64,000 bases of DNA from Schizochytrium sp. TIO01 (lineage: Eukaryota > Sar > Bigyra > Thraustochytrida > Thraustochytriidae): the NCBI GenBank assembly GCA_004764695.1, contig SMSO01000036.1:392001-456000 (forward strand). The letters are read 5' to 3'. Positions 54,808 through 64,000 of this stretch are shown one piece after another (position 1 is the stretch's first letter; every line of letters begins with the position of its first letter). A program made the translations under genes and the position numbers. The notes under the pieces are model-generated. The model searched no databases and was not told the origin of the DNA. It saw only the letters and a list, made by a program, of their open reading frames with translations.

Positions 54808-56770
54808 AGGTCGCGAGGCGAAGGACAGCACGGCCGAGCAGGCGGAGAAGACCGAAGCTGGCTCGAGAGAGAGAAGCAGATGGGGTCTGACGCCAGATCG
54901 GCGGCCCCGAGGTTGACCAGGACAGCGACGAGGACAGCGAGAACACAACAACGCTGGGCTCCTTCCTTCCAGGCAGGCTGGAGAGCGAGCGAAGGAAGCC
55001 TCCCGGGCGACTCTAGGTGTCCCACGATGCGTCGCAGCGGAGGTGGCGGGCTGTGCAGCGTGGGCGAGATCACCCGTATGGGCTGGTGAACACGGCCCCG
55101 AGGGATGAGCAAGCTCCCGTGGGATGCGATGGTGGCGGAAGAGACAGCCCTGACTGAAGTCTGGACAGACAGAGCCTGCGAAGAAGCAAGCAAGCGCATG
55201 GCTAAAGCTCAAGACGAGCTTGCTGGGAGCCGTGCTAGTGGTGTGGGAGAAGATCCTTGGCCGCAGACAACCCCAGCAGCTTGAACTTGAGCGTCTTAGT
55301 GGGCTGGCTGGAATCAATTCCTGACCCCTTTCCGCGCAATGGGAAGGAGAAGAAATAGAATTGAGACCAGCATAATGTGCAGGCTGGGCAGCGTTACTGC
55401 ACGATCTTTAACGAGGAGAAGACAACGAATATAGGGAGAAGAGGATGTTTGCAAAACTCAAGCTCGAGCTCAAGTTCAAGAACAATAGTTACCTTTTGAT
55501 CCCCGAGGATGCAACAAGGTTGCACCAAAGTCGACAAAGCGCAAGGAAACACTTGCCAAGGCAGAATGGCTACGTGGTGCGCTTTATAACATACAAGGCC
55601 GTAGTACGTACATGCATACGTAAATACGTACGTACGCACGCCTTAAACTTTCAGAGAGCCTAATTCACGGCAAGCAAAGGGCTTCATCAATGGCGAGGCA
55701 CACTGGTTTATAGAAGATGAATAGGGGCCCAATAAGTACTACTATCTTCCGATTCCAAAGAGCGCAATGATAGCTAACCTGAACGGCATTCGAAAGTACC
55801 TGTTGGGAGTGCGCTTGAGCCCAGTGCAGCTTACAGCCTACAGTTCGCCGTTTGCGTCATGCAAGGAAATCTGTATCGCTCATGACAAACTCTTCTCTGA
55901 CTAGTAGTAGTACCTACCTGTATAGTAGCTAGGTCGTCTCGAAGTTGTAGATCGACAGGAGCGCCTCTGGCAAGGGCGAACTTGACAAGCTTCGCAACGT
56001 AGATAGACTCCTGTTACTGGTTACCTGCCTTCGAAAACTGACTGTTCAGGGGAGACTCAGTGCTATTTTGGCGGCTAGGTGAATCCAAGCACGGAAGCAA
56101 TGCTCGCCATGAAACATACATAATCTTGGCCTCGTGTGCAATTTGCCGCATCATGAAAAGAAAACAAATTGTAAATAACACCAATAAAACAAAACTATCA
56201 TTTTTTAATATTAAATAAAAGTTTTTAATATAACTTTTTTAAAATAAATAAGAAAAAAGAACGAAAGAATTGTTTTTAACTTTAATCATTCTTAATTTAT
56301 TTTTTCAAAGGCTTCGGAGTTCTCCAAAGTACTAAGTACATCCAAATGATGGTCCAAAGTCCTCGACAACTTCGCCCAGTTCCTGGCCACGGGTGAATAC
56401 TCGGCAACAGCCTCAAGTTGCGTTACTAGGTCTCCGCGTACAACGCCTCAAGAGTCTGTCTTGACCCAGCGAAGCGCAACCGCGCAGCATCAGCGTCGAT
56501 GCGGTTGTAGCACGTAGCACCAAACCGGGAATTCTTGCGTTTACGTGGAGAACTATAAACGCAGGTAGAGGTACCTCTAAAGATACTTCCTTTGAAGAAA
56601 GGCTACGACGACGCCTGACAGCAAAACGATTCTCGCTGACACCGACCAGCCAGCACATTGGGAAAGAAAACGCCTTGGTGGTAGGTGCCGCACCTGCCTC
56701 TCAATAGGCCCTTCTGAGAGGGCTCTCGCTTCACGAAGAACTTGCATTCGAAGATCGTTGTACTCCCACA

Positions 56771-57760
56771 ATGGACCGCGACGCTGCTGGGAAACCATAT
56801 TGCTTGAGACGAGGGCTGCTCGTGCTCACCTTGAACCTCTGGTACGAAAACTCGCGCAGTGGACCTGGGAAATCAAGCGAGGAGGCCGGAGTTGGGGGGT
56901 GGACCGAGCGGTGCCGCTCACTCCAATTGTGGCTCAAGCTGCTCCAACCAGATATCGTATGTCTACAAGAAGTACTTCAGGGCAATGGCCATGATATGCT
57001 CGCCGATATTTTTGGTCAGGGAGACGACGAAAGTTCTGGCAAAGTGAATCAAGCACCTGAATTCCCATATCGATTCTATGCTCGTGCGTCCTCGTGGTGG
57101 CTAGATCCCCAAGTTGATTTTGGAAATGCAATTGTTTCGCGATTTCCACTCACGCGAACAAAGGCGCTAGAATTGCCCGTTCAGCTGACACCTAAATCAA
57201 TTTTCTATGAAACACGAGGCGCAGCTTTGGCGCACGTGGAAACTCCCCATGGCTCAGTTATTGTATCATCTTTACACCTGAATCACCAACTCCACCATAC
57301 TGCAATTCGCCTGGCGCAGACCAGGCATGTGGTCAAGGCAATGCGCGACTTCGCTAAGGAAACGAACGAGGGGAAAGTATTGACAAAAGTCATCTGCGGT
57401 GACTTCAACGCAAAGCCAGACGAGGCTTGTATTCGCTTCATTCGAGGCGCAAACCCTATTGCAGAGCCTGAGAATGAAGACGTTTTTTACCAAGATGCAT
57501 GGGCATTCTGCCACGGTGACCAAGCTCCTGGCTATACATGGTCCTCGAAAAACCCAGGCACGCATGTTGACCTCGAAGAGAATAAACGCTTGGACTATGT
57601 ATTTGTTTCTCCTCCCCATCGGGACGGTCGAGGCCTTGTAGAGGATTGCCGGATTGTTTGTGATCATCCATTTGCAGGAGACTTTCCTTCGGATCATTTT
57701 GGCGTTCTAACTGAGATTCGCATCCATTCCTCAATCGATACACCCCGTGGAAAGCTGTAG
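56771..57760 (+). CDS. Endonuclease/exonuclease/phosphatase (EEP) family protein, 329 aa
   Basis: Predicted Mg2+-dependent phosphoesterase of the DNase I-like fold; the substrate cannot be told (nucleic acid, phosphoinositide or sphingolipid). Seen in family order: TLNLWYEN (metal-site Asn22), PDIVCLQEV (metal-ligand Glu67), SLHLNHQ, GDFNAKPD (Asp211, Asn213), RLDYVFVSPP, and SDHFGVLTEI (Asp308/His309 catalytic pair). The full set is present, so an active enzyme is likely. No signal peptide or membrane segment. It is not an AP endonuclease by motif (no RIDY or QETK), in contrast to its downstream neighbour of the same fold about 520 bp away on the same strand. The ATG start lies directly before the domain. 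Intronless. Confidence 0.82.
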   Translation: MDRDAAGKPYCLRRGLLVLTLNLWYENSRSGPGKSSEEAGVGGWTERCRSLQLWLKLLQPDIVCLQEVLQGNGHDMLADIFGQGDDESSGKVNQAPEFPYRFYARASSWWLDPQVDFGNAIVSRFPLTRTKALELPVQLTPKSIFYETRGAALAHVETPHGSVIVSSLHLNHQLHHTAIRLAQTRHVVKAMRDFAKETNEGKVLTKVICGDFNAKPDEACIRFIRGANPIAEPENEDVFYQDAWAFCHGDQAPGYTWSSKNPGTHVDLEENKRLDYVFVSPPHRDGRGLVEDCRIVCDHPFAGDFPSDHFGVLTEIRIHSSIDTPRGKL

Positions 57761-58280
57761 TAGCTGTGTCACTACAGTTCCTGTATAATTTTTATCTCTG
57801 AAGATTCGTGAGCCAGCTCTCTCTGGTATTTAATCTTCTTTTTCATTGGCGCATATGTATTGTGTTTTCGACCCACCGCCAAGAGTTTTCATTGTAAGAT
57901 TTTGTTGTGTATGGTTTCTTTTTTTAATTTTCAAGAGCGTATTTGCTATGTTAGTTCACCCTACTCATTGCCTGTGGTGTACGATTGTAGAGTTTGAAGA
58001 TCAATTTATTTCGAATATTTGAAGACTACAATACCCTCGCATCACTGAATTGAGGAATGATACTTTACCTTTCACACCGCTAATTGTGAACCTTTAGTCA
58101 CGGTTTGTATCTACATCCTTGTCCTTGCCGTCTTAGCGGATTACTTCGCATCTTACTCACCATGCATATAGATGCCTCACATTAGTTACTATGTGGTCTA
58201 GCTCTAGCTAGAGTACCAAGGCAGCATAAAATGTGGAAGAAAAAATTGAAGCTGGCAAACAAACCTTCTTCTTCCTCACA
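57761..58280. other. Intergenic between two EEP-fold genes
   Basis: AT-rich. Presumably holds the 3' UTR of the upstream gene and the promoter of the downstream one. No specific element recognised. Confidence 0.5.
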
Positions 58281-59843
58281 ATGGCCAAGAAGGATAGCAA
58301 CAGCAACAAAGCCGGTGCCTTGCAGCGCAAAAGGCAGGGTGTACCTGCTATTACAAGTTTCTTTCAGAAGCGAAAAGATCCAAGTGCCACAGTGACACCT
58401 TCTACAGCAACATCTGCTGACGAGAGTGTTGTGGACTTGACCACATCGATCTCCACAACAACCTCCTCGCACTCGACTTCTGACCGATCAACAACTGGAA
58501 CCTTGACGAACTTGCCCCAAAAACCTCCCAGCGACAACTCCACAAAGTTGTCTACGCAAGCATGCGCGCACGTGGAACCAGTTGCTAAGAAACTACGGCT
58601 TGAGGCTGCACCAGACGCTGATAGCCCTGGTGAAGCATGCAAGAGACCACTTTCCAACTCCAATGATCCTGGAGTTGACCACAAAGAAGATGCAAATCAA
58701 GCTACTTCCCAAACCTTTATAGCAAAGGAAGACCTAAAACCAACACTGGACAAGACTAATGCGAAAGCGCCAAGCAAAGTTGCACATAGTTTCTTTAAGC
58801 CTCGAGCAAAACAAACTTCAGTGGTATGCTCAGCAGAAAACGCACTGGATCCTAAAATTATTGTTGCCTGGAATGTAAACGGCCTTGTAAACAGGCTAAA
58901 GTTCTATGACAAGGCCATTCAAGAATTTCTAGAACGCGAACAACCTGATGTCGTCTTCATTTCTGAGACTAAGATGCGAGCTTCTTCGAATCAAAAGCGT
59001 AACGAACTCTGCTCGCGTGACAAGCGTAGCATTGACGAAGCCACCGTCCTTCGTCAGGCACTCGCCTCAGGGTGTTTGAAAACCCACCCAATTATGAAGC
59101 TATCTCTTGCAGATAGGAGATATGCTGGCACGGCAGTTCTCCTTCGAAAGAATGGTCCTCGTCCGGTCCGTATCTGGTATGGTTTGCCTGACCCAGAAAC
59201 TATGGAAAAGGTCCCGCACAACGAGGAGGGTAGGATTATTCTACTTGAGTGGAAATCAATCATGACACTTCATACATATACGCCCAACAACGGCTGGACA
59301 ATTGATTCTTTTGCAAGAAGGCGCGAATGGGATGCAACGCTAACATCCTGGCTTAGAAACATGGCGAGGCAGGCCGACCGCAAACCTGTTATATACATGG
59401 GAGACCTTAATGCCGCTCCGGAAGATCGCGATGTATCGGATCCAGAGTGGTTTAATGCGCAAGGCGATCCGCCTGAAAGTGGTGAGGCTGACGACGTTGG
59501 TCAGCCTGGTTGCACAAACAACGAGCAAAAGCGTTTCAAGACAATGTTACAAGCAGGAGATCTTATTGATATGTATCGACATCTTGAAAGTACTTTGAAA
59601 ATTCAGCGAAGCACTGATATTGAGGCGCCTATTTATACATGGAGGGGGCACCCAGGTGTTGAGCGGCCTGAAGCTGGTCGCTTCTATAAGAAGGGAATGC
59701 GCATTGATCACCATTTGGTAGCACGCAAGCTTTTGCCTAGAGTGAAAAGGGCGGAAATATGTGGTCAAGGAGTTAGTGCTCAAGACCCGTCCTTTCTGGG
59801 CTCTGACCACTGTCCAATTCTTCTGCATATTGACAACGCCTAA
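58281..59843 (+). CDS. AP endonuclease, exonuclease III/APE family, 520 aa
   Basis: Predicted to incise DNA 5' to abasic sites in base excision repair, in the nucleus. Catalytic domain about residues 193-520 with AWNVNGL (metal-site Asn), DVVFISETKM (Glu229), YMGDLNAAPEDRDV (Asp375, Asn377), MRIDHHLVARKLL (the RIDY motif position, here RIDH) and LGSDHCPIL (Asp509/His510). The N-terminal 190 residues are Ser/Thr/Lys-rich and disordered. They carry VPAITSFFQKRK (residues 21-32), close to a PCNA-interacting PIP box but without Gln at the first position, and a second AHSFFKPR before the domain. Unlike APE2, there is no C-terminal zinc finger. Start: the in-frame ATG at 58281. The frame is open upstream to a GTG at 58233, but the ATG at 58231 is out of frame. 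Intronless. Confidence 0.88.
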   Translation: MAKKDSNSNKAGALQRKRQGVPAITSFFQKRKDPSATVTPSTATSADESVVDLTTSISTTTSSHSTSDRSTTGTLTNLPQKPPSDNSTKLSTQACAHVEPVAKKLRLEAAPDADSPGEACKRPLSNSNDPGVDHKEDANQATSQTFIAKEDLKPTLDKTNAKAPSKVAHSFFKPRAKQTSVVCSAENALDPKIIVAWNVNGLVNRLKFYDKAIQEFLEREQPDVVFISETKMRASSNQKRNELCSRDKRSIDEATVLRQALASGCLKTHPIMKLSLADRRYAGTAVLLRKNGPRPVRIWYGLPDPETMEKVPHNEEGRIILLEWKSIMTLHTYTPNNGWTIDSFARRREWDATLTSWLRNMARQADRKPVIYMGDLNAAPEDRDVSDPEWFNAQGDPPESGEADDVGQPGCTNNEQKRFKTMLQAGDLIDMYRHLESTLKIQRSTDIEAPIYTWRGHPGVERPEAGRFYKKGMRIDHHLVARKLLPRVKRAEICGQGVSAQDPSFLGSDHCPILLHIDNA

Positions 59844-60035
59844 GCTTGCAATTTGGTTTTGGTTTTGTTTTCCTGTTCCTAGTAAAGGCGAAATATCTGT
59901 ATCCACATAACAAAGATAGCCTACATTTCGATATGAGAATGATGATCATGACGACCTGGCAATGGTTTGTAATATTATTTAGACTAGACTTAATGAAAAT
60001 CAGGACATGGAAGCTTCTTTTTTCTTACCTTTTCC

Positions 60036-61925
60036 TTACATCTGATTCGAGTTCCGTATAACATTACATTTTGATCTGGCAAAGTACAATTCAAAGGCTG
60101 TCTGAGACGGAACCCGTAGTGCTTGCTCGGACTTGGAAGCATCTTCCTGATGCAAAGAACCACCTTGCTCGGCTTGCAAGACCATCCGATAGGCGCGGAG
60201 CCCATTCATATCTGGGAATTGACGCAAGACAGCCTCATGGACTGTGTCACTCGTATCTTCACTATTACTGAAAAGTACAGAGTGGGATTTGTTACAATGA
60301 TGTAATACAAAGTGCCGCACGAAGGCTGCAGCTTCCTTGGTATTCTCGGCAATGCGTAGCATAGCCGATATACCATGATTGACGCGACACAGCGCACAAA
60401 GTAGGATAACAAGCTCATCGGGCGGTGGTGCAGGCAGGACAAGCAAAATAATAAAGCGGCGAAAACGAGCCTGCCCTCGCGATACGATCCAGCGCACTAC
60501 TGTCTGGGTCCATTCTGCAGTTGGGTTTTGAGACAGAAGCAAAGCTGTCTCTTCATCGAGAATAAGTGACACCATTTCCAAAGGTCGCTCCAGAACAGAA
60601 ATTCGAAACTGCATCAGCTCTGTGCAGGTGGTTCGCAGCACATCATCTTCGCAAAGTTGTGCTTCGTTGACAAGCAGGATAGTTTGGTTGTGGGGTATCG
60701 CCAACTTTAGCATCCTGGTGTATATTCTTCCCGTGCTTTCATGGAAATTTTCTTCAGCCTTTTGAGCCAATAGGGTTTCGACTTCCCTTATCCCACTACC
60801 TCGATGCAGCATGAGACCACAACGTGCTGCCACATTGGCTACTGCTAGTTGATTATCTTCACGGGCCTCTATTGCAAGCTTTTCAAATTGCTCTGCCAGC
60901 GATCCCGCGCTCGCGTTTTGCAGACTCACAAGCGCTTTAGCAAAGGTCGTAAATTTTGACATCAGATGACTTTTCAAGTCAAAATTCGTAGCAGGAGGCT
61001 CACTTTCCAAGATTTTAATGTCAGAGAGCCCTGCCCTGCTAGTTTTCTCCTTGTCAGGACCAAATCTATTGCCGAACTGCGGAGTCATTGTTTTACCCCA
61101 CCCTGTATCGCCGGGTCCCTCTTTCATCTTCCCAAGCCATTCCAGAGGGTATTTCTTTCTCATCTCAGTTCCCTTGGCTCCATTCTCCCCGCAAGGTCCC
61201 AGCTTTTCCACGTCAGCAACAGCATGTTTCCCTGTCCAAAACCTAATCCCATCATAGGTTCCGTTTCCAAAGCCTTCAACGATTTCGACTTGGCCATTGT
61301 TTTCATTTTCCACATGCCTTCTTCTAAATTCATCTGCTCTACTAAATTGTGAAGCGTCTTTAAAAGTGTCTTCAATGTTAATGTTCAAAAGGCCTGCAAC
61401 AGTCCCTTTTGCCTCTTTGACAAGTTCTCGCCACGCTGCTTCCGCAATAGTCTCGGGAGAGATTGCTTGGGCAAGAAGGAACATCTGTGCCTTCGCGAAG
61501 CGCCTTGCTGCAACTGCTGCTGTCGGTGCAGGCTTCATTCGAGCGAGCCTTGGTGTGAAGTCCGCGGTAGCCAATTGGGAAACAGCCATGGCCGTAGAGA
61601 TACAGCAATTTAACGTCTCAAATTCTACAAATGGCAGTGGAAGGATGCCATCAGAATCAAAGTTGAGGCCAGACACAGCGTCTAGCCCATAGGTTTCTTT
61701 ATTAGAGTCGAAGTTTGGGATGTAGATGAATTCCAGAGTTGGAAAGCTTGTGAAATGTGAACGCTCTGAACACGTTGCCATTCTCAGCATTTCGGAGCGA
61801 CAGCACGCAAGGTGAGCAAGAATCTCACCGTCCGGCGGCGCGAAGAGTGTTGGATCCCCTTTGCGTGGATCTGCACAGCTTGCAAGACCTCTTGCACGAC
61901 GCAGTGCCACCAAAGTCTCGGACAT
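60036..61925 (-). CDS. Unrecognised protein, main exon of a multi-exon gene
   Basis: No family recognised. The frame is open from 62174 to TAA 60036-60038. The first in-frame ATG gives 629 aa from 61925 (MSETLVALRRARGLAS). The N-terminal half is mixed. The middle (about 230-330) is Gly/Lys-rich and hydrophilic. The C-terminal half is helical and Leu-rich, with a hydrophobic beta-strand-like IPHNQTILLVNEAQL followed by acidic residues and FRRFIILLVLPAPPPDEL. That recalls P-loop ATPase cores, but no Walker A is present. Upstream minus-strand open segments at 62182-62382 and 62424-62674 probably belong to the same transcript, so the true N-terminus is longer. Between 62032 and 62151 the most protein-like frame differs from this ORF, so one further intron or a frameshift is needed. 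A pseudogene cannot be excluded. Confidence 0.6.
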   Translation of the reverse strand: MSETLVALRRARGLASCADPRKGDPTLFAPPDGEILAHLACCRSEMLRMATCSERSHFTSFPTLEFIYIPNFDSNKETYGLDAVSGLNFDSDGILPLPFVEFETLNCCISTAMAVSQLATADFTPRLARMKPAPTAAVAARRFAKAQMFLLAQAISPETIAEAAWRELVKEAKGTVAGLLNINIEDTFKDASQFSRADEFRRRHVENENNGQVEIVEGFGNGTYDGIRFWTGKHAVADVEKLGPCGENGAKGTEMRKKYPLEWLGKMKEGPGDTGWGKTMTPQFGNRFGPDKEKTSRAGLSDIKILESEPPATNFDLKSHLMSKFTTFAKALVSLQNASAGSLAEQFEKLAIEAREDNQLAVANVAARCGLMLHRGSGIREVETLLAQKAEENFHESTGRIYTRMLKLAIPHNQTILLVNEAQLCEDDVLRTTCTELMQFRISVLERPLEMVSLILDEETALLLSQNPTAEWTQTVVRWIVSRGQARFRRFIILLVLPAPPPDELVILLCALCRVNHGISAMLRIAENTKEAAAFVRHFVLHHCNKSHSVLFSNSEDTSDTVHEAVLRQFPDMNGLRAYRMVLQAEQGGSLHQEDASKSEQALRVPSQTAFELYFARSKCNVIRNSNQM

Positions 61926-62181
61926 TATCAGATGGAGTTCTGACAACAACGTTCGAATCCCTCGACTTGCAATTGCGTTGCAATGTACTAAAATTCCTTT
62001 CGATAGTTCAAGGCCACGCGCACAGTTATCGTCAGCCACAATTCCTTCGTTCGCTGAGCTCTTCAAGCACCCTGTCCTCCTGCCCCCGCAATGCTCGAGT
62101 AATGCTCGCAATGGTCCTTCCAGTAAGCGAACTGCCTTTGGTCTCTTGACGCTACATAGATTTTGAATTTTCAAATCTCAC

Positions 62182-62382
62182 CTCCGGATCTTCTTCGCCA
62201 TGGGAACCGTGGAGACCGATGACAGTGGGGGGCGTTGCAGACCAAGGATATCCAGAGGACTGCATGTCGCGCAGCAGGGCCTGCGCATGCCCATGCCAAA
62301 TTGATCTGTCCCGCGTTGCTTCGTTTCCAGTAGCCTCAGATTTGAATCTCTCGCCTTCGTTGCAGTACACACCATATACGCG
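62182..62382 (-). CDS. Probable internal exon of the 60-62.7 kb gene
   Basis: A 67-codon segment in one frame between a CCCCGCAG acceptor and a GAG/GTGAGA donor. It reads RVYGVYCNEGERFK ... SIWHGHAQALLRDMQ ... VIGLHGSHGEEDPE, with natural composition. Joining across a 30-bp intron (62152-62181, ending TATGTAG) continues as RQETKGSSLTGRTIASITRAL and GQEDRVLEELSERR to a stop at about 62032. A further upstream segment (62424-62674, for example QIYHERGPNAPITTVCEAV) may be an earlier exon, but its donor phase does not match cleanly. Family unknown. Confidence 0.4.
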
Positions 62383-62674
62383 CTGCGGGGACCATCAGGT
62401 TTTCAAGTACTCGCGTATGTCACCTAAAAACTAGGGCAACTTGAGGCAAAGGAATGCTCTGCGAGTGTTCCGCAACCGCCTCGCAAACGGTCGTGATAGG
62501 CGCGTTTGGGCCTCTTTCATGATATATTTGTGGCACTTGAAGATCGTGCTCTGACCTGTCTCTGCCTCGTTTGTACAACTTTCTAGAGCGACTCTGATGC
62601 TCGCGATGGGATATTGTGATTCCGCGGTGATTTGCGATTGAAATGCTGCTACCTCCGAGAGACCACTCTTGCAC

Positions 62675-63340
62675 ATCAGTCCTGTATTAATTTTATCAGT
62701 TTTTAACATTGAGCGTACGGTACAAGACTCGGCTCCACACATTGATTGGGCCTGAGGCGCCCTCGCCTTTGGCCGCACTACTAATGTTTACGATATTAGG
62801 TCCTAGTGCGCCATTGGACAGAAAAGAAAAGAAGACGAAGCAAATTGAAAGAAGGAAAATGCAAATGGGAATGATTTCGAGTGAAGTTCTGAAGACCGAT
62901 TGGAGTTCGTTCTTGGTAACTAAGCTTTCCTTTCGCGCTACGTACTTTCTTTGTGCTCGATAATAAAGTGGAGAGCTTTCATAGGAGGGAGGCCTCAGGC
63001 AGCAGCTGTAAGTGCTGACTTGAACTATCCAGATCTTCTTGATAGTCTGTAAAACAGGAACATTGCACTATAGAACAAAATACGCGCCAAGTGAATTATA
63101 GCCTCTCCAAAGTGCAGTGTTTGAGCTAAAGGAATAGTAGAAACTTCAAAACACAAGACCAAGGCCAAAGGGAAAGTAAGGCAAACCAAGGCGAAAGCAA
63201 ACCTCATCAATTCGAAGCCAGAAGCCGCGAGGCACTCGCAGCTCGGACCGTAGCACACCTGGACCTCTTCTGCGCCACCAAGTGTTGTGCTTCCCCGCCT
63301 CGCCTAACCAGTTTCGCTTTAGGAGCCCTCATCAATCACT
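62675..63340. other. Intergenic between divergent genes
   Basis: Separates the minus-strand unrecognised gene from the plus-strand histidyl-tRNA synthetase and so should hold both promoters. No defined element seen; short ORFs here have no support. Confidence 0.5.
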
Positions 63341-64000
63341 ATGGAGCTCGCAGCTGCTGCAGCTGTGGCAGCCGGCATGGCAGCTGCGACTGCTGCTACC
63401 GCCGTGGATGACCTCGAGGAGAACCCCGCGGTTGTCGATGAGCCCGAACCTTCCTACGTGGAGCACTCCTCATCTTCCTCTGAGCTTCCGGACGATGTTG
63501 ACGCTTTGAAGCAGATGATCCTCGACCTCCAAAAGTCTCAACAGAAGGACAACACCGTCGAGAACCCCGAAAAGTCTAAGAAGAGCAAGCAAAAGGGTGG
63601 AAAGTACCAGCCCAAGACTCCTTTGGGAATGAGGGATTACCACCCTGAAGAAATGGCCGTTCGTGAGCGCGTTTTTGGCGCTATCAAGGACGTGTTTAAA
63701 CGCCACGGTGCCGTCAGCATTGAGACTCCTGTCGCCGAGCTCAAGGAAACTCTGACCGGAAAGTACGGTGAAGACAGCAAACTCATCTACGATCTTGCCG
63801 ACCAGGGTGGTGAGATTCTCGCTCTCCGGTACGATCTTACTGTGCCCTTTGCACGCTACTGCGCAGAGCACGGTGTGGAAACCATCAAGAGGTACCACAT
63901 CGCGCGCGTGTACCGTCGTGACAACCCTGTCATGACCAAGGGAAGGTACCGTGAGTTCTACCAGTGCGATATTGATATCGCTGGCGAGTACGAACCTATG
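63341..64000 (+). CDS. HARS: Histidyl-tRNA synthetase, cytosolic type, 5' part (runs off the window)
   Basis: Charges tRNA-His with histidine in the cytosol. The window holds 220 codons from the ATG at 63341. A 90-residue extension is Ala-rich, then acidic/Ser-rich, then Lys-rich ([13 protein letters not shown]), possibly a tRNA-binding appendage. The class II catalytic core then begins at [20 protein letters not shown]. Class II motif 1 region: [20 protein letters not shown]. Then [18 protein letters not shown] (the HisRS [12 protein letters not shown] block), and motif 2 ARVYRRDNP with [15 protein letters not shown]. All are diagnostic of HisRS. The Ala-rich start ([17 protein letters not shown]) is not clearly a targeting peptide. 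Codons are strongly G/C-ending, as expected for a highly expressed gene. The 3' end is outside the window. Confidence 0.93.
   Translation, partial: MELAAAAAVAAGMAAATAATAVDDLEENPAVVDEPEPSYVEHSSSSSELPDDVDALKQMILDLQKSQQKDNTVENPEKSKKSKQKGGKYQPKTPLGMRDYHPEEMAVRERVFGAIKDVFKRHGAVSIETPVAELKETLTGKYGEDSKLIYDLADQGGEILALRYDLTVPFARYCAEHGVETIKRYHIARVYRRDNPVMTKGRYREFYQCDIDIAGEYEPM

Larger units (their letters stand above)
48994..56770. other. Second microsatellite-rich gene desert, about 7.8 kb
   Basis: Same character as 20.6-37.4 kb: tandem CTTG, TTTTC, TTTC, TTTTAATG, AAAAGC and GGCCA units, AT-rich islands (54400-54560, 56160-56300) and GC-rich unique stretches. The only coding signals are the broken segments at 51.56-52.15 kb and 52.28-52.47 kb. 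Long open frames elsewhere (Lys-Glu-Arg or poly-Leu/Ser runs) translate repeats. Confidence 0.6.

Overview
This is nuclear eukaryotic DNA. The genes are long and mostly intronless, and they encode typical eukaryotic proteins. A few short GT-AG introns can be inferred. The domain set is an ADCY10-like soluble adenylyl cyclase, a three-repeat Myb factor, a ZIP11-type metal transporter, a longin/Fuzzy-like protein, a KCTD-type BTB protein, a class II AP endonuclease and a cytosolic-type histidyl-tRNA synthetase. Together with low-complexity poly-Asn/Ser/Gln tracts, this suggests a free-living protist. A labyrinthulomycete/thraustochytrid-like stramenopile is my best guess, but that is inference and not proven by the sequence. 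No rRNA, tRNA or CRISPR array was recognised.

Layout. 0.1-8.7 kb: one minus-strand gene for a 2,841-aa two-domain nucleotidyl cyclase with an ATPase region. 8.7-17.2 kb: no intact gene; one possible first exon near 9.1 kb and a possible Copia RNase H relic near 15.3 kb. 17.2-20.6 kb: a secreted Cys-rich protein with two related halves. 20.6-37.7 kb: a gene desert packed with tetra-, penta- and hexanucleotide microsatellites. 37.7-38.8 kb: ZIP11-like transporter. 39.4-40.6 kb: a strand-asymmetric island, very rich in A+C on the plus strand, holding two frame-broken genes. One is derived from a capsular-polysaccharide-type (Caps_synth/DXD) glycosyltransferase. 41.4-49.0 kb: a spliced longin/Fuzzy-like gene, a BTB/KCTD gene and a Myb gene. 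49.0-56.7 kb: a second microsatellite desert with protein-like relic segments around 51.6-52.5 kb. 56.8-64 kb: a compact cluster with two consecutive EEP-fold phosphoesterases (one an AP endonuclease with a PCNA-binding-like N-terminus), an unrecognised multi-exon minus-strand gene, and the 5' part of histidyl-tRNA synthetase running off the window.

The genes do not form an evident pathway; this is ordinary eukaryotic gene order. The items most worth a second look are the A+C-skewed island with its decayed glycosyltransferase, the duplicated Cys-rich secreted protein, the unrecognised gene at 60-62.7 kb, and the contrast between gene-bearing DNA and microsatellite deserts.
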